Part shown: piece by piece, positions 45,887-54,662 of the stretch
Numbering within the stretch: the stretch's first letter is position 1
Layout of the letters: every line of letters begins with the position of its first letter
From: Streptomyces sp. NBC_00569
Lineage (GTDB): Bacteria; Actinomycetota; Actinomycetes; Streptomycetales; Streptomycetaceae
Direction: 5' to 3'
DNA: 64,000 nucleotides
NCBI RefSeq assembly: GCF_036345255.1
Contig: NZ_CP107783.1
Location: forward strand, 10,223,001 to 10,287,000
Translations under genes and position numbers: made by a program
Notes under the pieces: generated by a model
Told to the model about the DNA's origin: nothing
Seen by the model: only the letters and a program-made list of their open reading frames with translations
The model's database searches: none

Positions 45887-46276
45887 ATGCTCGACGGGCT
45901 GCACTCGTATGCGATCGGCGTTCTGATCACGGCGGTCCCCGTGCTGGTGGGCGCGCTGCTCTTCATCTGGCGGGACGTGAACCTGCGGCGCAGGGGAGTG
46001 GTTGTCCGGGCCAAATGCGTGGAATCGAAGCGCACCGACAAGGGGACGGTCAGGCTCCGCCTGCTCTATGAGGTGGAGGGCGTGCAGTACTACTGCGACA
46101 GCCTGCCCTTCCCGTCTGCACCGGTCGGCGTCGGACAGCGACTGGACGTGATCTACGATGCCAAAACCCCTGGCTACTCAGAGGTTGTGCACCAGAGAAC
46201 CAGTGGTTGGGTGCCAAAAATCGTGGGCACAGTCGCTGTCGTGCTGCTTGTGCTGACCGGGATTTCCTACCTCTGA
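45887..46276 (+). CDS. DUF3592-type membrane protein
   Basis: The 129-residue protein has two membrane segments, LITAVPVLVGALLFIW (about 10-28) and IVGTVAVVLLVLTGISYL at the C-terminus. Between them lies an extracytoplasmic beta domain (VVVRAKCVESKRTDKGTVRL ... YCDSLPFPSAP ... VIYDAKTPGYSEV). This is the layout of DUF3592 proteins, whose function is unknown. ATG 45887 is preceded by CAGGGGGTGGGG. The frame is open upstream into transposase debris, but that is accidental fusion. Confidence 0.75.
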   Translation: MLDGLHSYAIGVLITAVPVLVGALLFIWRDVNLRRRGVVVRAKCVESKRTDKGTVRLRLLYEVEGVQYYCDSLPFPSAPVGVGQRLDVIYDAKTPGYSEVVHQRTSGWVPKIVGTVAVVLLVLTGISYL

Positions 46277-46479
46277 CCCGTGCACTTCGACTCCGGCCTC
46301 ACCGTGCGAAGAACCGCCGGACTTCTCGGGGCGCCCCTATGACCGTGGTCTGAGCCGGGTTGTGGGGACCAAGGCCGGACCGACGAAGGCAGGAGTCAGG
46401 CAACTTCGGCAAGGGCGTTGCTGCCTCTGGAACATGGTGGATCTCGTTGAGGATGGCCAGAGTGGACGCGGCTGCGTCC

Positions 46480-46630
46480 AGAAACCGGTTCTGTTCGGGG
46501 CGGCGCCTGCTGCAGGTTCTGCTTGTTGCCGTCCGGCAGTCGCTCTGCCATCGGTTGGATCGGCTCGCCGCCCGTCCAGCATCAGTCCCCGCAGATAGGC
46601 AGTCACCCTTCGCCCGCTGATCCTTGCGCG
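46480..46630 (-). pseudogene. IS701-like transposase N-terminal fragment
   Basis: On the minus strand SGRRVTAYLRGLMLDGRR is followed, after a frame change, by EPIQPMAERLPDGNKQNLQQ, which is the N-terminal signature of IS701-type (DDE_5) transposases. Nothing else of the gene remains. The DNA from 46277 to 46759 holds no other gene. Confidence 0.6.
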
Positions 46631-46759
46631 TACGGGTGTGGCGGCGTACTCCGACGTGGTGTCGGGGTGCGCCGCCACGAGGTGGTGCGGTAGGGGTTGT
46701 GTGGCCGTCACGGGGTGGTGCGTGCGGGTTTTGCGTGGTGGTCCGCCTGGTCATCCGGG

Positions 46760-47551
46760 CTACTTCGGGTCGTCGTTGAACTTCGCCTTGGACCAGTAGT
46801 AGCCGAGGATGGTGAGGCCGAGGCTCCAGGCGATGGTGAGCCAGCCGTTGTTGCCGATCTCGCTGCCGAGGAGGAGGCCGCGGAGGGTTTCGATGGCGGG
46901 GGTGAAGGGCTGGTATTCGGCGATGGGCTGGAACCAGCCGGGCATGGTGTCGGTGGGGATGAAGGCGCTGGACAGGAGGGGCAGCAGGATCAGGGGCATG
47001 GCGTTGTTGCTGGCAGCCTCGGCGTTCGGGCTGATCAACCCCATACCGACCGCGATCCAGGTGAGCGCCGTCGCGAACAGCACGAGAAGCCCGAACGCGG
47101 CCAGCCATTCGAGGGCGGTCGCGTCGGTGGAGCGGAAGCCGATGGCGACGGCGACGGCCCCGACGAGGATGACGCTGGCGATGCACTGCAGGACGCTGCC
47201 GATGACGTGTCCGATGAGGACGGAGCCGCGGTGGATGGCCATGGTGCGGAAGCGGGCGATGATGCCTTCGGTCATGTCGTTGGAGACGGAGACGGCGGTG
47301 CCGATGGTGGTGGAGCCGATGGTCATCAGGAGCAGGCCGGGGACGATGTAGGCGATGTAGACGGAGCGGTCGGCGTCGTGGCCGCCGATGCCGGTGCTCA
47401 TGACGTCGCCGAAGATGTAGACGAAGAGCAGGAGCAGCATGATCGGTGTGAGCAGCAGGTTGAGGGTGAGCGACGGGTAGCGGCGGGCGTGCAGGAGGTT
47501 GCGGCGCAGCATGGTGGTCGAGTCGCGCACGGCGAGGGACAGGGAGCTCAT
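46760..47551 (-). CDS. ABC-2 type transporter permease (DrrB-like)
   Basis: The 263-residue permease has six hydrophobic segments and the ABC-2 family pattern: MLRRNLLHARRYPSLTLNLL, IMLLLLFVYIFGDVM, SVSNDMTEGIIARFRTMAIH and SSAFIPTDTMPGWFQPIAEY. It is the membrane partner of the ATPase whose gene overlaps it by four bases. Such pairs export drugs, antibiotics or lipids (daunorubicin DrrAB type). A regulator gene on the other strand of this cluster probably controls expression. Confidence 0.9.
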   Translation of the reverse strand: MSSLSLAVRDSTTMLRRNLLHARRYPSLTLNLLLTPIMLLLLFVYIFGDVMSTGIGGHDADRSVYIAYIVPGLLLMTIGSTTIGTAVSVSNDMTEGIIARFRTMAIHRGSVLIGHVIGSVLQCIASVILVGAVAVAIGFRSTDATALEWLAAFGLLVLFATALTWIAVGMGLISPNAEAASNNAMPLILLPLLSSAFIPTDTMPGWFQPIAEYQPFTPAIETLRGLLLGSEIGNNGWLTIAWSLGLTILGYYWSKAKFNDDPK

Positions 47552-48516
47552 CGGGCTTCCTCCTTGGGCTGGTTGGGCTGGGCCGGCACGTTGGTGGTGG
47601 TGAGGGCGAAGAACACGTCGTCGAGGTCGGGGGTGTGCACGGTCAGCTCGTCCGCCTCGATGCCGGTCGAGTCCAGCCGGTCGAGGATGGAGCGCAGGTC
47701 GCGCTGGCTGCCGTCACTGGGAATCTGCAGCGCGAGCGCCTCGTCGTCCCGCTGGACCTCACGCAGGGAGAGGGCGGCGGACTGGTAGGCGTCGGGGTCG
47801 GTGAAGCGGAGCCGGATGTGTCCGCCGGGGATGAGTCGCTTGAGTTCGTCGGCGCTGCCTTCGGCGGCGATCTTGCCGTTGTTGAGGACGGCGATACGGT
47901 CGGCGAGTTCGTCGGCCTCGTCCAGGTACTGGGTGGTGAGGAAGACGGTGACCCCGTCGGTGACGAGTTCGCGGATGATGCCCCACATGTTGTGGCGGGC
48001 GCGGGGGTCGAGGCCGGTGGTCGGCTCGTCGAGGAAGATGATCCGGGGGTTGCCGACCAGGGTCATGGCGATGTCGAGGCGGCGCTTCATGCCGCCCGAG
48101 TAGGTGGAGGCGGGCTTCGATGCGGCGTCGGTGAGGTCAAACCGCTCGAGGAGTTCGGCGGCGACGCGCCGCCCCTCACGCTTGGGCAGGTGGTGCAGGT
48201 CGGCCATGAGGAGCATGTTCTCCTCGCCGGTGATCAGGCCGTCGACGGCGGAGAACTGCCCGGTGACACCGATCGCGCCGCGTACCGCCTGCGCCTTGGT
48301 CGCGAGGTCGTGCCCGCCGACGCGGATCTCGCCGGAGGCGGGGTCGGGGGAGAGGAGGGTGGAGAGGATCTTGACGGCGGTGGTCTTGCCGGCGCCGTTC
48401 GGCCCGAGCAGGGAGAAGACCGTTCCCTCAGGGACGGCGAGGTCGATGCCGTCGAGGACGGTCTTGTCGCCGTACGACTTGCGCAGCCCGTTCGCCGCGA
48501 TGGCCAGGTTGGTCAT
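47548..48516 (-). CDS. ABC transporter ATP-binding protein (DrrA-like)
   Basis: The 322-residue ATPase has Walker A GPNGAGKTTAVK (about 40-47), Q-loop VTGQFSAVD, signature YSGGMKRRLDIAM (about 140), Walker B RIIFLDEPTTGLD and H-loop-region TVFLTTQYLDEADEL. Its C-terminal extension resembles the DrrA tail (LHT or VHTPDLDDVFFALT). It overlaps the permease gene by four bases (ATGA), so both are co-translated. The role is export of an unknown compound. It is followed upstream by a DUF4097 gene in the same operon (29-base gap). Confidence 0.92.
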   Translation of the reverse strand: MTNLAIAANGLRKSYGDKTVLDGIDLAVPEGTVFSLLGPNGAGKTTAVKILSTLLSPDPASGEIRVGGHDLATKAQAVRGAIGVTGQFSAVDGLITGEENMLLMADLHHLPKREGRRVAAELLERFDLTDAASKPASTYSGGMKRRLDIAMTLVGNPRIIFLDEPTTGLDPRARHNMWGIIRELVTDGVTVFLTTQYLDEADELADRIAVLNNGKIAAEGSADELKRLIPGGHIRLRFTDPDAYQSAALSLREVQRDDEALALQIPSDGSQRDLRSILDRLDSTGIEADELTVHTPDLDDVFFALTTTNVPAQPNQPKEEAR

Positions 48517-48545
48517 GGTGACTGCTCCTCAGAGACTGCGGGTGG

Positions 48546-49217
48546 TCAGAGGCTGCGGGCGGTGATGTCGCCGTAGGCGGTGGTCGCCTGGATGTTGAGG
48601 TCGGCGGTGGCGCCTGCGGTGTTCTGGAGGGTGTTGTGGATGCGGCCGTAGGCGGTGCCGGCGTCGAGGGTGGCGGAGGTGCCGGAGGCGGCGGCGATGG
48701 TGATGTCGCCGTACTCGGTGCGCAGTTCGACGGTGCCGCCCTGGGCTTCGGCGATGTCCAGGGCGCCCTTTTGGGTGCTGATGCGTGCGGGGCCGGTCAG
48801 GCGGCCGACGAGCACGTCGCCGGCCTGGAGGGTGAGGCGGGCGCTCGCACTCTCGTCGAGCTTGACCACGGCCTGCGCGCTTTCGAAGGTGACGTCGCCG
48901 AGGCGTCCGACGCCGCGGAGTTCGGCGCTGGCGGCCTTCGCCTCGACGTGGGAGCCGGCGGGCAGCTGGACGGTCACTTCGAGGGAGCCGGAGTTGCCGA
49001 GGATCCGGTTCTTCGCCGCGTGCGCCTCGATGCGCAGAACGCCGTCGGTGTAGGTGACGGTGGCCTGTTCGGCGGCCTTGAGGTCGCGGGTCTTGGACTT
49101 GTCGGCGGGCAGGATCTCGACGCATGTGTCGGCGCGGTCGGCGGCGATGAACTGGATGCGTGCGGCGGGGATGTCCAGGACGGCGGTGATGGGGGAGGGG
49201 GTGTCGAACTTCTGCAT
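48546..49217 (-). CDS. DUF4097-type beta-helix protein
   Basis: The 223-residue protein begins MQKFDTPSPITAVLDIPAAR and has the repeated short-strand pattern of DUF4097 (putative adhesin) proteins: ASAELRGVGRLGDVTFESAQ, QAGDVLVGRLTGPARISTQK and TAYGDITARSL. These right-handed beta-helix proteins often sit in operons with ABC transporters and regulators; the function is unknown. The ATG at 49217 follows AAGGAGCACACC. It is the first gene of the minus-strand operon DUF4097-ATPase-permease. Confidence 0.85.
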   Translation of the reverse strand: MQKFDTPSPITAVLDIPAARIQFIAADRADTCVEILPADKSKTRDLKAAEQATVTYTDGVLRIEAHAAKNRILGNSGSLEVTVQLPAGSHVEAKAASAELRGVGRLGDVTFESAQAVVKLDESASARLTLQAGDVLVGRLTGPARISTQKGALDIAEAQGGTVELRTEYGDITIAAASGTSATLDAGTAYGRIHNTLQNTAGATADLNIQATTAYGDITARSL

Positions 49218-49504
49218 GGTGTGCTCCTTGAACCCGTGGTTTCTGATGGGCGAAACGCTACGTTGCATTCAAGGATCGAGCAACACCCTTGTTGCGCAAG
49301 AACCCTATAAACGCAGGTAGTTGCAGGGATTTCATTGCAATGGTCTGGGCTCTAATGCAACAGGCCCCACCGCCCGTCGTTGCAATGAAATGAGAGTGAA
49401 CGCTATAGTCGGCCGGGCGGACCTCAGTTGCGGACGTCGGACACTGGGCGCGAGACAGGTATGCCAGCAACTGGCGCATGGTTGCGAAGAAGAGGGAGAC
49501 AGCA
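49218..49504. promoter_or_regulatory. Divergent promoter region with repeated TTGCA-type motifs
   Basis: The 287 bases between the divergent DUF4097 and MarR-like genes are A/T-richer than the surroundings. They contain TTGCA or TGCAA cores at least five times, including TTTCATTGCAATGG and CGTTGCAATGAAATG, which are near mirror images of each other, and GTTGCATTCAAG next to the DUF4097 start. This is the layout of several binding sites for a dimeric regulator, probably the divergent MarR-like protein. Confidence 0.55.
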
Positions 49505-50239
49505 ATGCCGGGAGGCAGACTCACCCAACAGGAACGCCAGCAGATCACCCTGGGGCTGGCCGACGGCCTCGCCTATGCCGAGATCGCCAGAAACCTGGAG
49601 CGTCCGACGTCGACGATCACGCGCGAGGTGATGCGCAACGGCGGCCCGACCGCCTACCGTGCGGACCTCGCGCACCGGGCCACGGAACAGCGTGCCCGCC
49701 GCAAGCAGCCGGCGGCGCCCCGTGATCGGGGCACGCCTGCCCAGCCGCATGGGCGTGATGCGGAGGCGGTGCGTGCGTACGAGGAGATGTTCACGACCGT
49801 TCTCATACAGTCGGGCACGCCGAAGATGATGGCGCGGGTGATGTCCTGCCTGACCCTCACCGATACGGGCAGTCTGACCGCGGCCGAACTCGTCCAGCGT
49901 CTGCAGGTCAGCCCCGCGTCCGTCTCGAAGGCGGTCGCGTTCTTGGAGAGTCAGGGCATGGTCCGGCGGGAGCGTGATGAGCGTCGCCGTGAGCGATATG
50001 TCGTGGACAACGACATCATGTACCAGTCGATGATGGCGTCCGCCCGCTCCACGGCCCACATGGTCGACATCGCACGGCAGGGTGTCGGCGTCCTCGGGTC
50101 GGGTACTCCGGCGGCGACCCGTCTGGAGAATATCGCCCGTTTCCTCGACTTCGTCTCCGAAAGCATCGTGCGCGCGGCCGAGCAGGCCCGCGACATCCTT
50201 CATACCCAGCCCGAACCGCCGAAGGACAGCACCACCTGA
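49505..50239 (+). CDS. MarR-like regulator with IS30-type N-terminal HTH
   Basis: The 244-residue protein begins with an HTH like that of IS30 transposases (GRLTQQERQQITLGLADGLA, then YAEIARNLERPTSTITREVM). A second, MarR/GbsR-type winged helix follows (SLTAAELVQRLQVSPASVSK, then AVAFLESQGMVRRERDERRR). The C-terminal helices probably dimerise. The ATG at 49505 has GAGGGAGAC at good spacing, better than ATG 49478. It is divergent from the ABC exporter operon and is the likely regulator of it, by analogy with local repressors of drug exporters. Confidence 0.85.
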   Translation: MPGGRLTQQERQQITLGLADGLAYAEIARNLERPTSTITREVMRNGGPTAYRADLAHRATEQRARRKQPAAPRDRGTPAQPHGRDAEAVRAYEEMFTTVLIQSGTPKMMARVMSCLTLTDTGSLTAAELVQRLQVSPASVSKAVAFLESQGMVRRERDERRRERYVVDNDIMYQSMMASARSTAHMVDIARQGVGVLGSGTPAATRLENIARFLDFVSESIVRAAEQARDILHTQPEPPKDSTT

Positions 50240-50429
50240 CCGTCCCTCAGGGCCCATGCCGCCCGGATATGGGGAGGGGAGGTTATCCGGGATCCAGACG
50301 TGAAGCGGGGTGCGTTCGCCGGGCCTCAGCCCCGCCGGCCGTGGTGGCCTGTCGTCTCCAGGGGCTCCGTGTTGCGGGGAGGGCGCCGCGGACGGCAACT
50401 GCCGGCCGTGCTTGATCGTCCCTTGCTGT

Positions 50430-52490
50430 ATGACCACACCATCCCCAGAGCCGCTTCCCTGGCCTCACTGCGGTCACGGAGCTGCCCCGGACGATCCGGT
50501 GGGCTGTAACGGCATTCGCGTGCTCGGCTACACCGCCTGTCTGGCTCACCTTGCTGACCCCGAGCGGGCTGTTTACCTGGCCGGCCTGGAGCCCGGAGAC
50601 GATGTCGATCACCGCGGCACGTCCTTCACTGCCCCACTCCTCAGCGAGCTACTCGGCGCTCTTCGTGACCCTGGCACCGGACAACCTCACCTTGGCGTCG
50701 CCGGGTTCGGGGCGGCAACCTTCGAGGGCGACGCCGGGTTCGGGGCGGCGACCTTCGAGGGCGAAGCCTCGTTCGAGTCGGCGACTTTCAAGGACATGGC
50801 CTGGTTCGGGTCGGCGAAGTTCAAGGACATGGCCTGGTTCGATTCGGCGACCTTCGAGGACACGGCCGGGTTCGGGACGGCGACCTTCGAGGGCGAAGCT
50901 GGGTTCGAGTCGGCGACCTTCGAGGGCGACGCTGGGTTCCGGTCGGCGACCTTCAAGGGCGACGCCGGGTTCGAGTCGGCAACCTTCAAGGACAGGGCCT
51001 GGTTCGATTTGGCGACCTTCGAGGACGACGCCTGGTTCGAGTCGACGACCTTCGAGGGCGAAGCCGCGTTCGATTCGGCGACCTTCAAGGGCAGGGCCTG
51101 GTTCGGGGCGGCAACCTTCAAGGACAGGGCCGGGTTCGGGGCGGCGGCCTTCGAGGACCTCGCCGGGTTCGAGTCGGCGAGCTTCAAGCGGAGAGCGGGG
51201 TTCGAGTCAGCGAGCTTCAAGCGGAGGGCTGAGTTCGAGTCAGCGAGCTTCGAGTGCGGCGCATGGTTTCGATCGGCGACCTTCGAGGGCAGGGCCGGGT
51301 TCGGGACAGCGACCTTCGAAGGCAGCGCCAGGTTCGAGTCGGCGACCTTCGAGGGCGACGCCTGGTTCGGGGCGGCGACCTTCAAGAGTCCGGTTGATCT
51401 TGGGCCGTTTGTGTGTGCCGGAAGGGTGTCGTTGGTTGGTGCGGTGTTCGGCGGTCCGATGACCTTGCCGTGCGTGGCACGTCGGGTGGAGTGCCGGCGA
51501 ACCCGTTGGATGTCGACAGCCGAACTACGGCTGCGCTACACAACGGTGGACTTCTCCCATGCCGTCTTCGAGTACCCCCTCACGATCGCCGCGGAGGCCG
51601 CGCCCTTCGTGCTCTCCGACGGGCGGCCGGTGACAGAACAGGCTCTTGCCGGCGCGCCCGACGCCACGGTGCGAATAGTTTCGCTGCGTGGGGTGGACGC
51701 GGCCCATCTGGTCCTCGCCGACGTCGATCTGTCGGGATGCCTGTTCACCGGGACCGTGCACCTGGACCAGATTCGGCTGGAGGGCGCATGCACCTTCGAC
51801 ACGGTCCCGCCCGCAATGCATTGGCGGGGCTGGCGTCCGATCCGGTTCACCCAACGCCGCACCCTCGCCGAAGAGCACCACTGGCGCGCGAGCCAAGCAG
51901 GGGCCGTTCCTGGCTGGAACGTGGCCGTGTTCGGCGCCGGGCGCGTCGGGCCGTTGCAACTGGCACCGGTGTACCGCGCGCTTCGCAAAGCGCTCGAGGA
52001 TGGCAAGCACGAGCCTGGGGCCGCCGACTTCTATTACGGGGAAATGGAGATGCGCCGCCACGCCGACGACATACCCCGAAGCGAGCGGGGTCTTCTGACT
52101 GCCTACTGGGCGCTGTCTGGCTACGGCATGCGCGCTTCCCGGGCGCTGGCGTGGCTCGGCGCCGCCATGCTCGTCACCATCGTGCTGCTGATGGGCCTCG
52201 GTCTCCCGAAGGACACCCCGAAGCAGGCAGCGACCGGCACCGTCCCGGCCGGCGGCGGCAAAGTCACTTTCGAGATCGACGAGGCAGATCCCCAGAACCC
52301 CACCGGGGAAAGGCTCACCGGCGAGCGTTTCGACAAGGCCCTGAACGTCACGCTGAACTCGGTGGTGTTCCGCTCCGCCGACCAAGACCTGACCACGTCC
52401 GGCACCTACATCGAGATGGCGTCCCGTGTGACCGAGCCCATCCTTCTGGGCCTTGCGGTCCTGGCCGTCCGTAACCGCGTCAAGCGCTGA
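50430..52490 (+). CDS. Large pentapeptide-repeat protein with membrane C-terminus
   Basis: The 686-residue protein has a short cysteine/histidine-bearing head (WPHCGHGAAPDDPVGCNG and GYTACLAHL, possibly metal-binding). About 23 decad units of the type GFGAATFEGD / WFESATFKDR follow (about residues 88-325), predicted to form a right-handed quadrilateral beta-helix. A second group of diverged repeats comes next (AAHLVLADVDLSGCLFTGTV), then YYGEMEMRRH. Two membrane segments close it (ALAWLGAAMLVTIVLLMGLG and ITEPILLGLAVLAVRN-like). Such C-termini resemble two-helix channel modules. The start at ATG 50430 is chosen over 50310 because the family head begins there; the ribosome binding site is weak. 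Confidence 0.75.
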   Translation: MTTPSPEPLPWPHCGHGAAPDDPVGCNGIRVLGYTACLAHLADPERAVYLAGLEPGDDVDHRGTSFTAPLLSELLGALRDPGTGQPHLGVAGFGAATFEGDAGFGAATFEGEASFESATFKDMAWFGSAKFKDMAWFDSATFEDTAGFGTATFEGEAGFESATFEGDAGFRSATFKGDAGFESATFKDRAWFDLATFEDDAWFESTTFEGEAAFDSATFKGRAWFGAATFKDRAGFGAAAFEDLAGFESASFKRRAGFESASFKRRAEFESASFECGAWFRSATFEGRAGFGTATFEGSARFESATFEGDAWFGAATFKSPVDLGPFVCAGRVSLVGAVFGGPMTLPCVARRVECRRTRWMSTAELRLRYTTVDFSHAVFEYPLTIAAEAAPFVLSDGRPVTEQALAGAPDATVRIVSLRGVDAAHLVLADVDLSGCLFTGTVHLDQIRLEGACTFDTVPPAMHWRGWRPIRFTQRRTLAEEHHWRASQAGAVPGWNVAVFGAGRVGPLQLAPVYRALRKALEDGKHEPGAADFYYGEMEMRRHADDIPRSERGLLTAYWALSGYGMRASRALAWLGAAMLVTIVLLMGLGLPKDTPKQAATGTVPAGGGKVTFEIDEADPQNPTGERLTGERFDKALNVTLNSVVFRSADQDLTTSGTYIEMASRVTEPILLGLAVLAVRNRVKR
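50700..51390 (+). repeat. 30-base periodic repeats coding for pentapeptide units
   Basis: Units near GTTCGAGTCGGCGACCTTCG followed by AGGGCGACGCCG recur every 30 bases, about 23 times, with base differences. The array is the coding sequence of the repeat helix and is also open in other frames, which produces long spurious ORFs. Confidence 0.85.
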
Positions 52491-52607
52491 CCCAGCGCTC
52501 CCGTGGCCCGGGCTTGTGGCCCGCTACCGCCACCCGCACCGGGCCAAAACCCGCAGCGCAGCGTAGGCCAGCGCGCACCCCTGGCTCGACCGTCGCAGGC
52601 TGGCCCT

Positions 52608-52696
52608 GTGGAGTACCCCGTCGCTGTCGCCCTCGCCGAGGCCGTGCCGACGCTGCCCCGCGGCAAGGGCTGGTGGTACGAGATCAAGCTCGACGG
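52608..52696 (+). pseudogene. ATP-dependent DNA ligase, 5' fragment
   Basis: GTG 52608 starts VEYPVAVALAEAVPTLPRGK and the fragment ends in WWYEIKLDG, which contains the catalytic lysine motif KxDG of LigC/LigD-type ATP-dependent ligases. It is interrupted by the transposon-ended cassette at 52697. Joined to 54368 through the CGACGG duplication, the frame continues as KLDGHRTILWRD. Confidence 0.8.
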
Positions 52697-54367
52697 TTCT
52701 CCAGACACCTCGCGATGTCTCATTCGGGTAGGTCCCGGGGCCGCCCGTAGCTGGGGAAGGGCGGGAATTTAGGCTTCCAGGAGGACGCGGCGCGAGAGCT
52801 GCTCAGCGGCAGCCCGGCACCGTCCAGGAGAGCACTCTGGTCACGGCTGCTGCTTCGTGCGGGTGGCTGAGGCTTGTTGGGCGTCCGCGCCGGAGCTGAC
52901 GTGTCGTTGGGTCTCCTGCGGGCCGTGCCAGTCCAGGCACATCACGGTGGCGTCGTCTTCGAGCCGCCCGCCGGCAGCGTCCCGGACTGCGGACGTCAGC
53001 ATCAATGCGGTCTCCCGCGGGTGCAGGCCCCGGGTGCGCTCCAGCAGGGCAGGCAGGTCGACCTTCTCCCCGTGCCGTTCGACCATGCCGTCGGTGAACA
53101 TGAGCAGACGGTCACCATGGCGCAGATCGAGGTCCTGAACACGGTAGGGCAGCGTCGTGAACTCCGACAGCCCGAAAGGATGGTCCACCTCGCAGGTGAT
53201 CACCTCCACAGCGCCCTCGCGCATGCGCAGTGGCCAGGGGTGTCCCGCGTTGACGAGCTGGGCCCGCCCGGTGCGGAGATTGATGCGCAGCAGCTGCCCG
53301 GTGGCGTGCCCGTGGCCGTGGTCGACGAGTGCCCGGTCGGCCCGATGGGCCTGTTCGGCCAGGCCGGCTCCTGCGCGGCGGGCCCCACGCAAGGCGCTCA
53401 CCAGGACCGTGGCAGCCAGGGCCGAATCGAGGTCGTGGCCCATGGGATCGGTCACCGACACGTGCAGTTCGTCCCGGTCCAGGGTGTAGTCGAAGGTGTC
53501 GCCGCTGAGGTCTTCGGAAGGCTCCAGGCTCCCGCACAGCGTGAACTGCGCGGCCTCGCACGACAGAGACGAGGGAAGCAGCTGGTACTGGATTTCCGCT
53601 GCCAGGGTGGGCGGTCTGGAGCGTTTGCCCCAGGTGTAGAAGTCGGTGAAACGTCCGTTGGCGATCACGATGTAGGCCAGGACATGGGCGGCTTCCCCGA
53701 CCTCATCAAGGACGTCCTCGCCGGGATCGGCCGGCAGGAGCAGTTCCAGCAATCCGATCGCATCCCCCCGGTTAGTGACCGGCACGATCACCCGCTGCCC
53801 CTGACCGGTCACCTCCTGATAAAGCCGTTGAGTGCGCACCACCTGCTCGTAGACACTGCCGAACAAAGGGATCCGCTCCACCCCCCGCCCATCCTCCGCA
53901 GGGGCGGTCGACAGCCGCGCCACCGCCTTCCCTGTCAGGTCCACGATGAGGAAAGAGACCTTCGTTGCCTCGAAACGCCGCCGCAGGTCCTCCGCGATCA
54001 CGTCGACGGCATCCACGGGCGCCGCCGTCTCGGCTGCCGTCAGCAACCGGGGAAGTCCACTCTGCCCACCACTCACGACCGCAGTCCCTTCCACCAGCCC
54101 CGCCTACCAGCCTGAGAATCACCACAGCGAGCGTCAACACACAAAAGCCACAATAAGTGCAGATCGCTGTGTTCTGTGTTCACGGAAATGAGTTTGCTTC
54201 CCGACGTCCGACCGCCGCGGACTCAGCCGTCACGACTACTCCAGCCACGACCCGACAACGGGCTGGCCGTCTCCGCCCCGCTGCTGAGCAGCAAAGCCGA
54301 GACACACAGGCGCCCCAGCCCGTATCGAGGGGCCCATGTCTCATGAGACACGGCAAAGTCTGGAGAA
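52697..54367. mobile_element. Transposon-ended cassette carrying a SpoIIE-type phosphatase gene
   Basis: The 1671-bp unit has perfect 10-bp terminal inverted repeats, TTCTCCAGAC (52697-52706) and GTCTGGAGAA (54358-54367), with a second matching block TGTCTCAT a few bases inside each end. It is flanked by the direct repeat CGACGG (52691-52696 and 54368-54373), a target-site duplication. It holds one gene, a minus-strand phosphatase, and no transposase. Removal with one CGACGG restores the ligase frame. I cannot assign the IS family from these ends. Confidence 0.85.
52841..54094 (-). CDS. SpoIIE/PP2C-type serine phosphatase with sensor domain
   Basis: The 417-residue protein has an N-terminal GAF-like sensor domain ([20 protein letters not shown] ... 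[20 protein letters not shown]) and a C-terminal PP2C_SIG (SpoIIE) domain. Metal-binding motifs are [10 protein letters not shown] (usually GGDxYD), [13 protein letters not shown] (usually DVMGHG), [10 protein letters not shown] and DDATVMCL. The metal-binding aspartates remain, though the first motif is unusual (Ser-Gly-Asp-Thr). Such phosphatases act on anti-anti-sigma factors; none is encoded nearby. The start GTG 54094 is uncertain. It is the only gene in the transposon-ended cassette, with about 145 and 270 bases of flanks. Confidence 0.85.
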   Translation of the reverse strand: MEGTAVVSGGQSGLPRLLTAAETAAPVDAVDVIAEDLRRRFEATKVSFLIVDLTGKAVARLSTAPAEDGRGVERIPLFGSVYEQVVRTQRLYQEVTGQGQRVIVPVTNRGDAIGLLELLLPADPGEDVLDEVGEAAHVLAYIVIANGRFTDFYTWGKRSRPPTLAAEIQYQLLPSSLSCEAAQFTLCGSLEPSEDLSGDTFDYTLDRDELHVSVTDPMGHDLDSALAATVLVSALRGARRAGAGLAEQAHRADRALVDHGHGHATGQLLRINLRTGRAQLVNAGHPWPLRMREGAVEVITCEVDHPFGLSEFTTLPYRVQDLDLRHGDRLLMFTDGMVERHGEKVDLPALLERTRGLHPRETALMLTSAVRDAAGGRLEDDATVMCLDWHGPQETQRHVSSGADAQQASATRTKQQP

Positions 54368-54620
54368 CGACGGACACAGAACCATCCTGTGGCGCGACGC
54401 CGAGACCGTACGGCTACAGGCCCGGTCCGGTCGGACGGTCATCTCAGCGTGGATGGATCTGGCCGTGGCGGGCATGAACTCGCTACGCCCCGGCACGGTC
54501 CTCGACGGGGAGGCTGATCTACAACGAAGGGCGGGTCGACTTCGCGGGCGCGCAGTTCCGCGCGGCCTCAGGCCCGGTCCGCGCCCGCGAACTCGCCGCG
54601 GTGCTCCCCGCCTCTTACGC
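54368..54620 (+). pseudogene. ATP-dependent DNA ligase, second fragment
   Basis: After the CGACGG duplication the text reads GHRTILWRDAETVRLQARSG, then DLAVAGM and RPGTVLDGEA, conserved ligase segments. A two-base loss near 54512 shifts the frame; the other frame goes on as IYNEGRVDFAGAQFRAAS and PVRARELAAVLPASYA, after which homology stops near 54620. The gene was therefore damaged by more than the insertion. Confidence 0.8.
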
Positions 54621-54662
54621 AACCGGAGTGCGAACAGGAAGTTGTGGATCTTCCAACCGCGC

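Noticed and set aside
45032..46276. Single 414-residue protein of IS3 core plus DUF3592
   Set aside because: The two parts belong to unrelated families, with a 90-codon unrelated bridge; the DUF3592 gene has its own start and ribosome binding site at 45887.
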